This document shows, in pieces, positions 48,929 through 59,972 of a stretch of 64,000 bases of DNA. The stretch is taken from assembly GCF_014202395.1 (NCBI RefSeq), contig NZ_JACHGQ010000001.1, forward strand, positions 1 through 64,000, given 5' to 3'. The number at the start of each line of letters is the position of its first letter. The first letter of the stretch is position 1. Origin of the DNA: Histophilus somni (GTDB lineage Bacteria; Pseudomonadota; Gammaproteobacteria; Enterobacterales; Pasteurellaceae). The position numbers and the translations under genes are program-made. The notes under the pieces were generated by a model. It was not told the DNA's origin, made no database searches, and saw nothing but the letters and a program-made list of their open reading frames with translations.

Positions 48929-48973
48929 AAAATCAACCGCACTTTTAACCTAGGTCAAAGTGCGGTTGATTTT
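48929..48973 (-). terminator. Long uptake-signal hairpin between nrdB and yfaE
   Basis: Two inverted uptake signals are embedded in a 17-bp perfect stem (AAAATCAACCGCACTTT and its complement, 11-base loop), with T-rich flanks. It starts 10 bases past the nrdB stop and would reduce or block readthrough into yfaE. Confidence 0.88.
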
Positions 48974-48982
48974 ATAGGTGTT

Positions 48983-50113
48983 TTATAGATCGAAATCGCC
49001 GAAGTCATTTGTATCTACTTTGGCATCAATTTGTCCGACAAGATAAGAACTGACTTCAACTTCTTGTGGAGCAACTTGAACATTATCCGATACTAACCAA
49101 GCGTTTATCCAAGGAATTGGGTTTGAACGTGCTTGGAAGGGCAATGGCAAGCCCACAGCTTGCATACGAATGTTTGTGATATATTCCACATATTGCACAA
49201 GAATATCTTTATTTAATCCGATCATTGAGCCATCTTTAAAGAGATAATCAGCCCATTCCTTTTCTTGTTCCGCCGCTGCAACGAATAACTCATAAGCCTC
49301 TTGTTTACATTCTTCAGCGATTTCAGCCATTTCAGGATCATCTTGTCCCGCCGCCATGATGTTGAGGATATGCTGAGTGCCTGTCAAATGCAGTGCTTCA
49401 TCACGGGCAATAAATTTAATAATTTTTGCATTACCTTCCATTAATTTGCGTTCAGCAAAAGCGAAAGAGCAAGCAAAGGAAACATAAAAGCGGATTGCTT
49501 CTAACGCATTTACACTCATTAAACAGAGATAAAGTTGGCGTTTTAAGTTGCGTAAAGTGACTTTACAGGCTTTACCATCCACTGTATAAGTACCCTCGCC
49601 ATATAATCCGTAAAGTTGACTGTCACGGATTAGATCATCATAGTAAGAAGAAATATCTCTTGCACGTTTGATAATTTCTTCGTTTGTGACAATATCGTCA
49701 AAAACGATTGACGGATCATTTACGATATTACGAATAATATGTGTATAAGAACGGGAATGAATCGTTTCTGAGAATGTCCAAGTTTCGATCCATGTTTCCA
49801 ATTCCGGAATGGAAACTAATGGCAGTAAGGCAACATTGGGGCTACGACCTTGGATAGAATCTAATAATGTCTGATATTTTAGATTACTAATAAAGATGTG
49901 TTTCTCATGTTCAGGTAGTGCTTGATAATCAATGCGGTCTTGTGATACATCGACTTCTTCCGGTCGCCAGAAGAAAGAGAGTTGCTTTTCAATTAATTTC
50001 TCAAAGGTTTCATATTTTTGTTGGTCATAACGGGCAACATTGACGTTTTGACCAAAAAACATAGGTTCCAATAATTGATTATTTTTAGTTTGTGAAAAGG
50101 TAGTGTATGCCAT
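48983..50113 (-). CDS. nrdB: Ribonucleotide reductase class Ia, beta subunit
   Basis: NrdB holds the diiron-tyrosyl radical that starts ribonucleotide reduction in NrdA. The 376-residue product matches E. coli (376). It has [14 protein letters not shown], the iron ligands and radical Tyr region [14 protein letters not shown] (about 116-129), and [16 protein letters not shown] with further ligands. The C-terminus ends DFGDFDL, which docks in NrdA. No nrdA is adjacent: gltA lies upstream on the same strand, unlike the usual nrdA-nrdB pair. Confidence 0.97.
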   Translation of the reverse strand: MAYTTFSQTKNNQLLEPMFFGQNVNVARYDQQKYETFEKLIEKQLSFFWRPEEVDVSQDRIDYQALPEHEKHIFISNLKYQTLLDSIQGRSPNVALLPLVSIPELETWIETWTFSETIHSRSYTHIIRNIVNDPSIVFDDIVTNEEIIKRARDISSYYDDLIRDSQLYGLYGEGTYTVDGKACKVTLRNLKRQLYLCLMSVNALEAIRFYVSFACSFAFAERKLMEGNAKIIKFIARDEALHLTGTQHILNIMAAGQDDPEMAEIAEECKQEAYELFVAAAEQEKEWADYLFKDGSMIGLNKDILVQYVEYITNIRMQAVGLPLPFQARSNPIPWINAWLVSDNVQVAPQEVEVSSYLVGQIDAKVDTNDFGDFDL

Positions 50114-50196
50114 AGAAAAATTCCCGATTATGATTAATTAGTCTAATTTTACCACGATTTATTGTAAATTTTGATAAAAATAGAATAAGGTACAAA

Positions 50197-50230
50197 AAAT
50201 CAAGCTCGCCATTCAAAAAGAGACGAGCTT
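50197..50230 (-). terminator. gltA terminator
   Basis: A stem AAGCTCG/CGAGCTT (50202-50208, 50224-50230) is followed on the minus strand by GATTTTTTG, about 20 bases past the gltA stop. Confidence 0.75.
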
Positions 50231-50250
50231 CACTTTAACTCTGACAGAAA

Positions 50251-51534
50251 TTATTTTTCAATGGCATCAAAGTTACGTTCTGTATGTCCTTTGTATAATT
50301 GACGAGGGCGTACAATCTTCATATTGCCAGGTTTAAACATTTCTTTCCAATGAGCAATCCAACCTACTGTTCTAGCTAAAGCGAAAATAACAGTAAACAT
50401 TGATGTCGGAATACCTATTGCTTTCAAGATAATTCCTGAATAAAAATCGACATTTGGATACAGTTTATGATCGATAAAGTAAGGATCATTTAACGCAATA
50501 CGTTCTAATTCCATAGCAACGTCAAAGAGCGGTGTCTGAATGTTTAATTCTTTTAATACTTCATGGCAAGTTTGACGCATCACTTTAGCTCGAGGATCGT
50601 AATTTTTATAAACTCGATGTCCGAATCCCATTAATCTGAAAGGATCGTTTTTATCTTTTGCTCGTGCAATGTATTCAGGAATACGATCAACAGAACCGAT
50701 TTCTTCTAGCATGTTAATACAAGCTTCATTTGCTCCCCCATGAGCCGGTCCCCAAAGAGAGGCAATTCCTGCAGCGATACAAGCAAAAGGGTTTGCTCCG
50801 GACGAAGCAGCGGTACGCACTGTAGATGTTGAGGCATTTTGTTCATGATCTGCATGCAAAATGAAAATTCTATCCATCGCTTTTTCTAATACAGGGTTAA
50901 CTTCATAAGGTTCACAAGGCGTTGCGAACATCATATATAAAAAATTTCCTGCATAAGAAAGTTTGTTTAATGGGAACATAAAAGGTTGTCCAATAGAATA
51001 TTTATAACACATCGCCGCAAGCGTTGGCATTTTCGCTAATAAACGAATTGCTGTTAATTCTCGGTGTTCAATATCATTAATATCCAAGGAATCATGATAG
51101 AAAGCTGCTAAGGCACCGCTTACCCCGCACATAATCGCCATAGGGTGAGAGTCTCTACGGAATCCATGGAAGAAGCGAGAAATTTGCTCATGTACTAAAG
51201 TATGATTTTTGACCAACTTTATAAAGTTGGCATATTCTTCTTTATTCGGGCGTTCTCCAAATAACAGTAGATGAGCAACTTCTAAATAATCCGCATTTTT
51301 AGCAAGATCCGCAATAGGATAACCACGATGTAACAGTACGCCGTTATCACCATCTATATAGGTGATTTCGGAAACGCAAGAGGCAGTTGACATAAATCCG
51401 GGGTCAAAAGTAAATAATTTATTTTTAACTAACGGTTGAACGTCAACAGCATCGTATCCAAGCGTTCCTTGTTGAACATTTAAATCAAATTCACGTCCGT
51501 CACTAAGTGTAAGTTTTGCTGTTAATTTAGACAT
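50251..51534 (-). CDS. gltA: Citrate synthase
   Basis: GltA condenses acetyl-CoA and oxaloacetate to citrate. The 427-residue product is the E. coli-like type II hexameric form. It has the N-terminal [12 protein letters not shown] region, the [13 protein letters not shown] segment, catalytic His in [17 protein letters not shown], and [18 protein letters not shown]. influenzae lacks this enzyme, so its presence argues for a different genus or a fuller TCA cycle. The start ATG at 51534 has AAGGGGGAATG ahead of it. It is divergent from sucA. Confidence 0.97.
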   Translation of the reverse strand: MSKLTAKLTLSDGREFDLNVQQGTLGYDAVDVQPLVKNKLFTFDPGFMSTASCVSEITYIDGDNGVLLHRGYPIADLAKNADYLEVAHLLLFGERPNKEEYANFIKLVKNHTLVHEQISRFFHGFRRDSHPMAIMCGVSGALAAFYHDSLDINDIEHRELTAIRLLAKMPTLAAMCYKYSIGQPFMFPLNKLSYAGNFLYMMFATPCEPYEVNPVLEKAMDRIFILHADHEQNASTSTVRTAASSGANPFACIAAGIASLWGPAHGGANEACINMLEEIGSVDRIPEYIARAKDKNDPFRLMGFGHRVYKNYDPRAKVMRQTCHEVLKELNIQTPLFDVAMELERIALNDPYFIDHKLYPNVDFYSGIILKAIGIPTSMFTVIFALARTVGWIAHWKEMFKPGNMKIVRPRQLYKGHTERNFDAIEK

Positions 51535-51879
51535 AAGACATTCCCCCTTGAGAGTTTAAAAGTTTATAAAGAAAGTAAGATGTTGAATATTTGTGTATGT
51601 TTTCAATATAACGTTTAATTTTGTTACTGTCTGCATAAATTTTACATTATTTTTACAAATAAGGTGTTGGATGTTTAAAAATGAGATGTAGATCAAAAAA
51701 ATAAAAAATTATTAACAACTTTTTAACTTTTTTATTGCTTAGATAGGTAATTTGATTTTTAATTTCCAGCTGAAATTGATATAGCTTATCAAATAAATAG
51801 ATTGTTTATGGCTAAATCTATGTATAATGGAAAAAATTACACTGTAAATTGCTATCAATAATCAAGTTAGGTGGTCATA
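51535..51879. promoter_or_regulatory. Divergent gltA/sucA control region with ArcA-box- and CRP-like motifs
   Basis: Two TTAAC copies at 51712-51716 and 51723-51727 are 11 bases apart in the same orientation (GTTAA-N6-GTTAA on the minus strand), the layout of an ArcA box. A looser CRP-like TGAGA-TGTAGA-TCAAA lies at 51682-51697. Both would fit oxygen and carbon control of the TCA genes on either side. No ORF is apparent in the 345 bases. Confidence 0.4.
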
Positions 51880-54675
51880 ATGAAAAAAAATAGCCCTATC
51901 AGTGAATGGTTGGCATCCAGTGCTTTAGGTGGTGCGAACCAGTCTTATGTCGAGGATCTTTATGAAGATTATCTTGATAACCCTCAAGCTGTTGACGAAA
52001 GTTGGCAACAAGTTTTCAATTCTCTTCCAAAACAGAACGCACTTGAGCAGCCTCATTCAAAAGTTCGTGATTATTTTAAACGTTTAGCACGTGATACTTC
52101 TCAAAATGGAGTGGGGGTGATAGATCCTAATGTTAGTGCGAGATTGGTTAATGTGCTTAAATGGATAAATGGGCATCGTAACCGAGGGCATCTACATGCG
52201 GATTTGGATCCGTTAAAAATGTGGCAACGTATGGAGGCACCAACGCTTGATTATAAGTTTTATGGTTTTTCTGATAATGATTTAGATGAAGTTTTTGATA
52301 TTGGCGGTTATGTTTATAACAAGGAACAAATTTCGTTACGTGATTTAGCCGATTCGTTGAAAAAGACTTATTGCAGTACGATTGGTTTAGAATTTATGCA
52401 TGTTAACGATCTTGACGCTCGTACGTGGTTGCAACGCAAAGTTGAGAGGTTATTAGATAAACCGCTGTTCACCCGAGAAGAGCAACTGAAATTTTTAGAA
52501 GAATTAATTGCAGCAGATGGATTAGAACGTTATTTAGGGGCGAAATTTCCCGGAGCGAAACGCTTTTCTTTAGAAGGTAGCGATGCTTTTATACTGTTAA
52601 TGAAAGAAATGATTCGTCATAGTAGCAGAAATGGTGTGAAAGAAATTGTGATGGGCATGGCACATAGAGGTCGCTTGAATCTATTGGTTAATGTGTTGGG
52701 TAAAAAGCCTTCAGAATTATTCGATGAGTTTGCCGGTAAGCATAGTGGCAGTGGGACGGGGGATGTTAAATATCATCAGGGATTTTCATCTGATTTTATG
52801 ACGGACAATGGTATTGTACATTTAGCATTGGCATTTAATCCTTCTCATTTAGAGATTGTTAATCCTGTTGTTTTAGGTTCTGTGCGAGCAAGACAAAATC
52901 GTATTCAGGACGTTGAACATTCTCAAGTGTTACCAATTACGGTGCATGGAGATAGTGCGGTTGCAGGGCAGGGCATTGTTCAAGAGACACTGAATATGTC
53001 AGAAGTGAGAGGCTATACAGTTGGTGGGACAATTCGTGTGGTGATTAATAATCAAATTGGTTTTACCACTTCAAATCTACAGGATACACGTTCAACAGAA
53101 TATTGTACTGATATAGCGAAGATGATTGAGGCACCGGTTATCCATGTAAATGGTGATGATCCGGAAGCTGTTGCTTATGCTGCACGAATGGCGGTTGAAT
53201 TTAGAGCAAAATTTAAGCGTGATATTTTTATTGATTTGGTGTCATATCGTCGACATGGGCATAATGAAGCAGATGAACCTGCTGTTACTCAACCGCTTAT
53301 GTATGAACGTATCCGTAAGCATCCAACACCTCCGAAAGTTTATACGAACCGTCTAGTTACTGAAGGTATTATTGATGAAGCATATGCAATTGAATTAGCA
53401 AATAAATATCGAGATGCTTTGGATAATGGAGGTTGTGTTGTACCGGAATGGCGTGAAGCGGATATTGAAACGAAAGATTGGACTAAGTACTTAACGCAAG
53501 AATGGACTGAGTATGATGGTTCCTTTGATTCTGAGCGTTTTGTCGGATTAGCTAAGAAAGTATGTGATTATCCAAGTTCGCATTCATTACATCCTCGAGT
53601 GAAAAAACTTTACGATGATCGTTTATCAATGGCACAAGGCGATAAATTATTTGATTGGGGTATGGCTGAAACAATGGCTTATGCGACCTTGCTTGATGAG
53701 GGATATAATGTTCGTTTATCTGGTGAGGATGTGGGACGTGGTACTTTCTTTCATCGCCATTCAGTATTACACAATCAAAAAGATGCGACGTTGTATATTC
53801 CATTAACTCAATTACATGCTCAACAAGGGCGTTTTGAAGTTTGGGATTCTGTATTATCAGAAGAAGCTGTTTTAGCTTATGAATATGGTTACGCAACAGC
53901 GGCACCACGGACATTAACTATTTGGGAGGCACAATTTGGTGATTTTGCGAATGTTGCACAAGTTGTGATCGATCAATTTATTAGTTCCGGCGAGCAAAAA
54001 TGGGGACGTATGTGTGGTTTAGTGATGTTGTTGCCACATGGATATGAAGGGCAAGGTCCAGAACATTCTTCTGCTCGCTTGGAGCGTTATTTGCAACTCT
54101 GTGCACAGCAAAACATGCAAGTATGTGTACCTTCTACTCCGGCACAAATTTATCATTTATTACGTCGTCAAATGTTGCGTAAAGTACGTCGTCCATTAAT
54201 TGTTATTACACCAAAATCATTGTTACGTCGTCCGCTTGTGGTATCTACTATGGAGGAGTTAGTGAATGGAAAATATCAAAATGTGATTGCGGAAATTGAT
54301 GCTATTGATCCTCAAAAAGTTCGTCGTGTCGTGATGTGTTCCGGAAAAGTTTATTATGATTTATTGGAACAACGTCGAGCAAATAATCAGACAGATGTGG
54401 CAATTATTCGTATTGAGCAACTTTATCCGTATCCTCATGAAGAAATGAAAGAGGTTTTAGCTCCTTACTCTCACGTAACTGATTATGTTTGGTGTCAGGA
54501 AGAACCGTTAAACCAAGGTGCTTGGTATTGCTGTCAGCATAATTTTTGGACATCATTACCCCCACATGGTAAGTTGCGTTATGTTGGTCGTCCAGCTTCA
54601 GCTTCACCGGCAGTGGGCTATTTATCTCTACATAATGAGCAACAACGAGCTTTGGTAACTGAGGCATTAGCGTAA
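51880..54675 (+). CDS. sucA: 2-oxoglutarate dehydrogenase E1
   Basis: SucA is the thiamine diphosphate E1 of the 2-oxoglutarate dehydrogenase complex, decarboxylating 2-oxoglutarate and passing succinyl to SucB. The 931-residue product matches E. coli (933). It has SSALGGANQSYVEDLYEDYL at the start, MGMAHRGRLNLLVNVLG (about 260-276), the ThDP/metal segment HVNGDDPEAVAYAARMA, YRRHGHNEADEPAVTQPLMY, and a C-terminal SPAVGYLSLHNEQQ. GTG 51871 is in frame, but ATG 51880 sits at the right distance from AGGTGG. sucB follows after 88 bases. Confidence 0.97.
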   Translation: MKKNSPISEWLASSALGGANQSYVEDLYEDYLDNPQAVDESWQQVFNSLPKQNALEQPHSKVRDYFKRLARDTSQNGVGVIDPNVSARLVNVLKWINGHRNRGHLHADLDPLKMWQRMEAPTLDYKFYGFSDNDLDEVFDIGGYVYNKEQISLRDLADSLKKTYCSTIGLEFMHVNDLDARTWLQRKVERLLDKPLFTREEQLKFLEELIAADGLERYLGAKFPGAKRFSLEGSDAFILLMKEMIRHSSRNGVKEIVMGMAHRGRLNLLVNVLGKKPSELFDEFAGKHSGSGTGDVKYHQGFSSDFMTDNGIVHLALAFNPSHLEIVNPVVLGSVRARQNRIQDVEHSQVLPITVHGDSAVAGQGIVQETLNMSEVRGYTVGGTIRVVINNQIGFTTSNLQDTRSTEYCTDIAKMIEAPVIHVNGDDPEAVAYAARMAVEFRAKFKRDIFIDLVSYRRHGHNEADEPAVTQPLMYERIRKHPTPPKVYTNRLVTEGIIDEAYAIELANKYRDALDNGGCVVPEWREADIETKDWTKYLTQEWTEYDGSFDSERFVGLAKKVCDYPSSHSLHPRVKKLYDDRLSMAQGDKLFDWGMAETMAYATLLDEGYNVRLSGEDVGRGTFFHRHSVLHNQKDATLYIPLTQLHAQQGRFEVWDSVLSEEAVLAYEYGYATAAPRTLTIWEAQFGDFANVAQVVIDQFISSGEQKWGRMCGLVMLLPHGYEGQGPEHSSARLERYLQLCAQQNMQVCVPSTPAQIYHLLRRQMLRKVRRPLIVITPKSLLRRPLVVSTMEELVNGKYQNVIAEIDAIDPQKVRRVVMCSGKVYYDLLEQRRANNQTDVAIIRIEQLYPYPHEEMKEVLAPYSHVTDYVWCQEEPLNQGAWYCCQHNFWTSLPPHGKLRYVGRPASASPAVGYLSLHNEQQRALVTEALA

Positions 54676-54763
54676 TTTTGCTAGGTTAAAGTATTGGAAA
54701 AATTTTCAATAATTAACGGATATATATCTAATTTTAAGCGAAATATGAATAGGAGGAAAAAAT

Positions 54764-55987
54764 ATGAGCAATTTCGATATTATTACTCCGGATCTCCCTG
54801 AATCTGTGGCGGATGCAACCGTTGTAACGTGGCATAAGAACGTGGGTGATGCGGTAAAATGTGATGAAGTTTTAGTGGAAATTGAAACTGATAAAATTGT
54901 GTTGGAAATTCCCGCACTTAGTGATGGGGTGCTTGAAACTATTTTACAACCGGAAGGTTCAACTGTCGTGAGTAAACAATTGTTGGGTAAAGTATCCGCT
55001 TCGGCAGGTATTGGAGAAGTTACAAAATCAACTGTACAGAATGTGGAAAAAACACCGGCAGATCGTCATTCGGCTAATTTGAATACTGATGCAAGTAGCG
55101 ATGTACTGAGTCCGGCTGTTCGTCGTTTGTTAGCGGAGCATGAATTAAATGCTGATGAAATTAAAGGTACAGGTGTAGGTGGTCGAATTACTCGTGAAGA
55201 TATAGCGTTAGTGGTTAAGCAAAAAGCACAACAAACAGAAACGGCACAAGCATCTCAGTCTATTGCAACTGGGTTGAAAATTGATCATCGCAATGAAAAA
55301 CGTGTACCAATGACACGTTTACGTAAGCGTATCGCAGAGCGTTTACTGGAAGCAAAAAATACTACTGCAATGCTGACAACATTTAATGAAGTGGATATGC
55401 AGCCGATTATGAATTTACGCAAGCGTTATGCAGAAAAATTTGAGAAACAACATGGTGCACGCTTAGGATTTATGTCTTTTTATATCAAAGCGGTGGTTGA
55501 AGCACTAAAACGCTATCCGGAGATTAACGCATCTATTGATGGTGATGATATTGTTTACCACAATTATTTTGATATTAGTATTGCTGTTTCCACACCTCGT
55601 GGTTTGGTAACGCCGGTTGTACGTAATTGCGATAAATTAAGTATGGCAGATATTGAAAAAGAAATTAAATTGTTGGCGGAAAAAGGTCGTGATGGAAAAT
55701 TGACCGTTGAAGATTTAACGGGGGGGAATTTTACTATTACTAACGGTGGCGTTTTTGGTTCTTTAATGTCAACACCTATTATAAATCCGCCACAAAGTGC
55801 GATTTTGGGTATGCATGCGATTAAAGATCGTCCCGTTGCGGTTAATGGTGAAGTGGTTATTCGCCCAATGATGTATTTGGCACTAAGCTATGATCACCGT
55901 TTAATCGATGGACGTGAAAGCGTCGGTTTCTTGGTGACAGTGAAGGACTTGCTGGAAGATCCGACTCGCTTGCTACTGGAAATTTAG
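54764..55987 (+). CDS. sucB: 2-oxoglutarate dehydrogenase E2, dihydrolipoamide succinyltransferase
   Basis: SucB transfers the succinyl group to CoA through a lipoyl arm. The 407-residue protein has one lipoyl domain (about 1-77) with the lipoylated Lys in [13 protein letters not shown] hinge and E1/E3-binding domain follow (about 115-150; [18 protein letters not shown]). The catalytic domain carries the active His and Asp in [18 protein letters not shown] near the end. Length matches E. coli SucB (405). The E3 gene lpd is not in the window. A GGAGGAA site precedes the ATG. Confidence 0.97.
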   Translation: MSNFDIITPDLPESVADATVVTWHKNVGDAVKCDEVLVEIETDKIVLEIPALSDGVLETILQPEGSTVVSKQLLGKVSASAGIGEVTKSTVQNVEKTPADRHSANLNTDASSDVLSPAVRRLLAEHELNADEIKGTGVGGRITREDIALVVKQKAQQTETAQASQSIATGLKIDHRNEKRVPMTRLRKRIAERLLEAKNTTAMLTTFNEVDMQPIMNLRKRYAEKFEKQHGARLGFMSFYIKAVVEALKRYPEINASIDGDDIVYHNYFDISIAVSTPRGLVTPVVRNCDKLSMADIEKEIKLLAEKGRDGKLTVEDLTGGNFTITNGGVFGSLMSTPIINPPQSAILGMHAIKDRPVAVNGEVVIRPMMYLALSYDHRLIDGRESVGFLVTVKDLLEDPTRLLLEI

Positions 55988-56040
55988 AAGTACCGATAAT
56001 CTAAAAGTGCGGTATTGAAACGTATCAATAAGGGGACGAT

Positions 56041-57210
56041 ATGAATTTACATGAGTATCAGAGTAAAAAACTTTTTGCAGATTATGGTTTACCTGTAACT
56101 AAAGGTTATGTTTGTGAAAATGTTGAACAGGCGTTAAGTGCGATTGAGAAATTATCAGGTTCTCAATGGATTGCAAAATGTCAAATCCATGCCGGTGGAC
56201 GTGGTAAAGCTGGTGGAGTAAAAGTGGTTAAATCAGCACAAGAAGTGCGGTCGTTTTTTACTAAGTTTTTAGGACAGCGTTTAGTTACCGTTCAAACAAA
56301 TGAACAGGGACAACCGATTCATCAAATTTATCTTGAACCCTGTGCGGAAATTCAAAAAGAATTGTACTTGAGTGCAATTATTGACCGTAGCTCTCAACGT
56401 ATTGTCTTTATGGCATCAAGTGAAGGCGGTATGGATATAGAAGAAGTAGCAGAAAAAACACCGCACTTATTGCATAGGGTAACTATCGATCCTTTGGTTG
56501 GAGCGATGCCATATCAAGGGCGAGAATTGGCATTTAAATTAGGATTATCAGGGAAACAAATTCAGCAATTCAGCCAAATTTTTTGCCAACTTGCCAAATT
56601 ATTTGTTGAAAAAGATTTATCCCTACTGGAAATCAACCCATTGGTTATTTTAAAAAACGATGAATTATTTTGCTTAGACGCAAAAGTTGTGGTTGATGAT
56701 AATGCGTTGTATCGTCATCCTGACTTGTTTTCTATGCGTGATTTAACGCAAGAAGATCCTCGTGAGGCTGAGGCTGAAAAGTGGAATTTAAATTACGTTG
56801 CGTTAAATGGGAATATTGGTTGTATGGTCAATGGTGCCGGTTTAGCCATGGGAACGATGGATATTATTAAATTACATGGCGGACGACCAGCAAATTTCCT
56901 TGATGTCGGTGGTGGAGCAACAAAAGAACGTGTTATGGAAGCATTCAAAATTATTTTAACGGACAGTGCGGTTAAAGCCGTATTAGTGAATATTTTTGGC
57001 GGTATTGTGCGTTGTGATTTAATTGCTAAAGGAATTGTTTCCGCAATCAATGAAATTGGTGTGAGTGTTCCAGTTGTTGTGCGTTTGGAAGGAACAAATG
57101 CGGACTTAGGACGTGAAATTTTAGCACAAAGTAACTTGAATTTAATTGCTGTAAACAGCTTAACTGAAGCAGCGGAACAAGCAGTTAATGCAGCAAAGGA
57201 GAGTGAATAA
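56041..57210 (+). CDS. sucC: Succinyl-CoA synthetase beta subunit
   Basis: SucC forms the nucleotide- and succinate-binding half of succinyl-CoA synthetase. The 389-residue protein has an ATP-grasp domain: [20 protein letters not shown], then [13 protein letters not shown], then [20 protein letters not shown] with metal ligands. The C-terminal ligase domain has [19 protein letters not shown] and [16 protein letters not shown]. Its TAA overlaps the sucD ATG by one base. An uptake signal precedes it at about 56005. Confidence 0.97.
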   Translation: MNLHEYQSKKLFADYGLPVTKGYVCENVEQALSAIEKLSGSQWIAKCQIHAGGRGKAGGVKVVKSAQEVRSFFTKFLGQRLVTVQTNEQGQPIHQIYLEPCAEIQKELYLSAIIDRSSQRIVFMASSEGGMDIEEVAEKTPHLLHRVTIDPLVGAMPYQGRELAFKLGLSGKQIQQFSQIFCQLAKLFVEKDLSLLEINPLVILKNDELFCLDAKVVVDDNALYRHPDLFSMRDLTQEDPREAEAEKWNLNYVALNGNIGCMVNGAGLAMGTMDIIKLHGGRPANFLDVGGGATKERVMEAFKIILTDSAVKAVLVNIFGGIVRCDLIAKGIVSAINEIGVSVPVVVRLEGTNADLGREILAQSNLNLIAVNSLTEAAEQAVNAAKESE

Positions 57211-58082
57211 TGGCAATTTTAATTAACAAAAATACCAAAGTGATTTGTCAAGGTTTTACTGGTAAACAAGGCACGTTTCATTGTGAACAAGCCTTAGCTT
57301 ATGGCACTCAATTAGTTGGAGGGGTTTCCCCAGGAAAAAGTGGTTCGTTGCATTTAGGATTGCCTGTTTTTAATACTGTTCGTGAGGCAGTGGAGAAAAC
57401 TGGTGCTACCGCAACCATGATTTATGTTCCGGCACCTTTTTGTAAAGATGCTATTTTAGAAGCAATTGATGGGGGCATTAAGTTTATTGTTTGCATCACA
57501 GAAGGTATTCCAACGTTGGATATGTTGGAGGTGAAAAAAAAATTACAGCAAAGTGATGTCGTGATGATTGGTCCAAATTGTCCCGGTGTTATTACACCAG
57601 AGGAATGCAAAATGGGGATTATGCCAGGAAATATTCATAAAAAAGGGCGTATCGGAATTGTTTCTCGTTCCGGCACGTTAACTTATGAGGCAGTAAAACA
57701 AACAACGGATGAGGGGTTTGGACAATCCACTTGTGTAGGGATTGGAGGAGATCCTATCCCCGGTTCCAGTTTTATTGATATTTTGAAATTATTCCAAGCA
57801 GATCCTGAAACTGATGCGATAGTGATGATTGGTGAAATTGGTGGAAGTGCGGAGGAAGAAGCAGCCGATTTTATCCATAAACATGTAACTAAACCTGTTG
57901 TGGCTTATATTGCCGGAGTAACCGCTCCGAAAGGAAAACGAATGGGACATGCAGGAGCAATTATTAGTGGCGGAAAAGGAACGGCAGAGGAAAAAATTGT
58001 CGCTTTGGAAAAAGCCGGCGTGAAAACGGTAAGAAGTTTGGCTGATATTGGTAAAGTTTTAAGAACTTTGTTGACACCATGA
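57210..58082 (+). CDS. sucD: Succinyl-CoA synthetase alpha subunit
   Basis: SucD binds CoA and carries the phosphohistidine intermediate. The 290-residue product has the CoA-binding [19 protein letters not shown], then [10 protein letters not shown] and [14 protein letters not shown]. The active His is in [17 protein letters not shown] (about residue 246). It is translationally coupled to sucC, and a strong terminator ends the sucABCD run at 58102-58128. Confidence 0.97.
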   Translation: MAILINKNTKVICQGFTGKQGTFHCEQALAYGTQLVGGVSPGKSGSLHLGLPVFNTVREAVEKTGATATMIYVPAPFCKDAILEAIDGGIKFIVCITEGIPTLDMLEVKKKLQQSDVVMIGPNCPGVITPEECKMGIMPGNIHKKGRIGIVSRSGTLTYEAVKQTTDEGFGQSTCVGIGGDPIPGSSFIDILKLFQADPETDAIVMIGEIGGSAEEEAADFIHKHVTKPVVAYIAGVTAPKGKRMGHAGAIISGGKGTAEEKIVALEKAGVKTVRSLADIGKVLRTLLTP

Positions 58083-58101
58083 GTAAATTAATAACCTACA
58101 G

Positions 58102-58128
58102 AAAAGGCAACGGATGTTGCCTTTTTTA
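58102..58128 (+). terminator. sucABCD terminator
   Basis: A 10-bp perfect stem (AAAAGGCAAC/GTTGCCTTTT, GGAT loop) runs into a T run, 20 bases after the sucD stop. Confidence 0.93.
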
Positions 58129-58155
58129 TACGAACCAATAATGGAAATATCTGAA

Positions 58156-59889
58156 CTACATTTTTTCCACTGTTTTTATACCGAGTAAATCCAAACCTTG
58201 TTTTAAGGTTTTTTCGGTGAGTAAGGCGAGTTTTAAACGGCTTAATTTTACGTTTTCATCATCATTATTCAAGATAGGACAATGCTCGTAGAAACTAGAG
58301 AATAAACCGGCTAACTCATACAAGTAGGCACATAGAATATGCGGCGTTCCTTCTTTGCCTACAATTTGTACTGTTTCTTCAAATTGTAGCAATTTAATTG
58401 CAAGTAAACGTTCTTTCTCATCTGCTAATTGGATCTTGGCAGGGTAAAGCTGTTCTTCGCTAATATCGGTTTTGTTGAAAATAGAACGAATACGAGTATA
58501 AGCATATTGCATATAAGGTGCAGTATTTCCTTCAAAACTCAACATGTTGTCCCAATCGAATACATAGTCGGTTGTCCGATTTTTAGAAAGATCCGCATAC
58601 TTGACTGAACCGATACCCACTGCCTCTACCACTGCTACTTTTTCTTCATTTGAAAGTGCGGTGTTTTTTGCTGAAATTAATTGATCTGCACGTTCAATCG
58701 CTTCATCTAATAAATCTGTCAGTTTAACCGTTCCACCGGAGCGAGTTTTAAACGGTTTTCCGTCTTTACCTAACATCATACCGAAATTTTTATGTTCCAG
58801 CTGGAAACTGTCCGGCACATAACCGGCTTTTCTAGTAATCAACCATGCTTGTTGCATATGTTGGCTTTGACGTGTGTCGGAAAACACCAAAGCACGATCT
58901 GCTTTTAATGTATGATAACGATATTTAGCCGCCGCAATATCTGTTGTTGTGTAGAGGAAACCGCCATCTTTTTTCTGCACGATAACCCCCATCGGATCAC
59001 CGTCTTTATTTTTAAATTCTTCGAGGTAAACAACTTGTGCACCTTCATCTTCAACGGCTAAACCTTGTGCTTTTAGATCCGCAACTATTTCAGGTAGCAT
59101 TGGATTATACAGACTTTCCCCCATTACATCATTTTGGGTTAAGGTCACATTCAAGCGATCATAATTACGTTGATTTTGTTGCATAGTAATATCAACAAGT
59201 TTCTTCCACATTGTGCGACAATAAGCATCACCATTTTGTAGCTTTACCACGTAATTACGTGCTTTTTCTGCAAAGGTTTCATCATTATCATAATGTTCTT
59301 TAGCAGCACGATAGAAGGCTTCCAAATCTGCCAGTTCCATTGCTGAAGCATGTTCATTTTCCATTTTTTCCAAATAGGCAATAAGCATACCGAATTGTGT
59401 ACCCCAGTCTCCGACATGGTTCGCTCGAATAACGTTATGCCCTAAAAATTCCAGTGTACGAACGACCGCATCGCCAATAATGGTTGAACGTAAATGTCCA
59501 ACGTGCATTTCTTTTGCTACATTCGGTGAGGAATAATCTACAACGACGGTTTGAATTTCTTCGGTTTTAATACCTAATTTTTTATCTTGCAAGGTAACTT
59601 GAATATTTTCTGCCAACCAATTTTTATCTAAGAAGATATTAATAAATCCGGGACCTGCAATTTCCATTTTTTCGGCAATATTTTTTAAATCAATGAGATC
59701 GAGTACTTTTTGAGCAAAATCACGGGGATTTAAACCCAGTTTTTTAGCTGTTGCCATAATTCCATTAGCTTGATAATCGCCAAACTGAGGTTTACCGGAT
59801 GGTTTCACTAAAGCATCACATTGTTCATCTGCACCGGCTTGACGCATCGCTTGTTTGATTTTGTTAGATAAAATAGACTGAATATTCAC
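58156..59889 (-). CDS. argS: Arginyl-tRNA synthetase
   Basis: ArgS charges tRNA-Arg and is a class I synthetase. The 577-residue product matches E. coli (577). The N-terminal Add-1 domain recognises the D-loop. The HIGH motif appears as HVGH in [20 protein letters not shown] (about 122-141). The helical anticodon domain follows, ending [13 protein letters not shown]. As in E. coli ArgS the KMSK motif is degenerate, around [14 protein letters not shown]. It is divergent from yecM, an arrangement also seen in E. coli. Confidence 0.97.
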   Translation of the reverse strand: MNIQSILSNKIKQAMRQAGADEQCDALVKPSGKPQFGDYQANGIMATAKKLGLNPRDFAQKVLDLIDLKNIAEKMEIAGPGFINIFLDKNWLAENIQVTLQDKKLGIKTEEIQTVVVDYSSPNVAKEMHVGHLRSTIIGDAVVRTLEFLGHNVIRANHVGDWGTQFGMLIAYLEKMENEHASAMELADLEAFYRAAKEHYDNDETFAEKARNYVVKLQNGDAYCRTMWKKLVDITMQQNQRNYDRLNVTLTQNDVMGESLYNPMLPEIVADLKAQGLAVEDEGAQVVYLEEFKNKDGDPMGVIVQKKDGGFLYTTTDIAAAKYRYHTLKADRALVFSDTRQSQHMQQAWLITRKAGYVPDSFQLEHKNFGMMLGKDGKPFKTRSGGTVKLTDLLDEAIERADQLISAKNTALSNEEKVAVVEAVGIGSVKYADLSKNRTTDYVFDWDNMLSFEGNTAPYMQYAYTRIRSIFNKTDISEEQLYPAKIQLADEKERLLAIKLLQFEETVQIVGKEGTPHILCAYLYELAGLFSSFYEHCPILNNDDENVKLSRLKLALLTEKTLKQGLDLLGIKTVEKM

Positions 59890-59972
59890 TGATATACCTA
59901 ATAATTGATTTGTGAAAATAATGCGTTATGATACCGCTCTTTCCTTATTCAGAAAAGATAAAGCAATAAAAA

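Noticed and set aside
53552-53914. Antisense ORF of 120 codons inside sucA
   Set aside because: The sucA catalytic region is intact in the plus frame; no independent evidence.
58740-58800. Loss of the KMSK motif in argS as a defect
   Set aside because: ArgRS of E. coli type naturally lacks a canonical KMSK, so this is normal.
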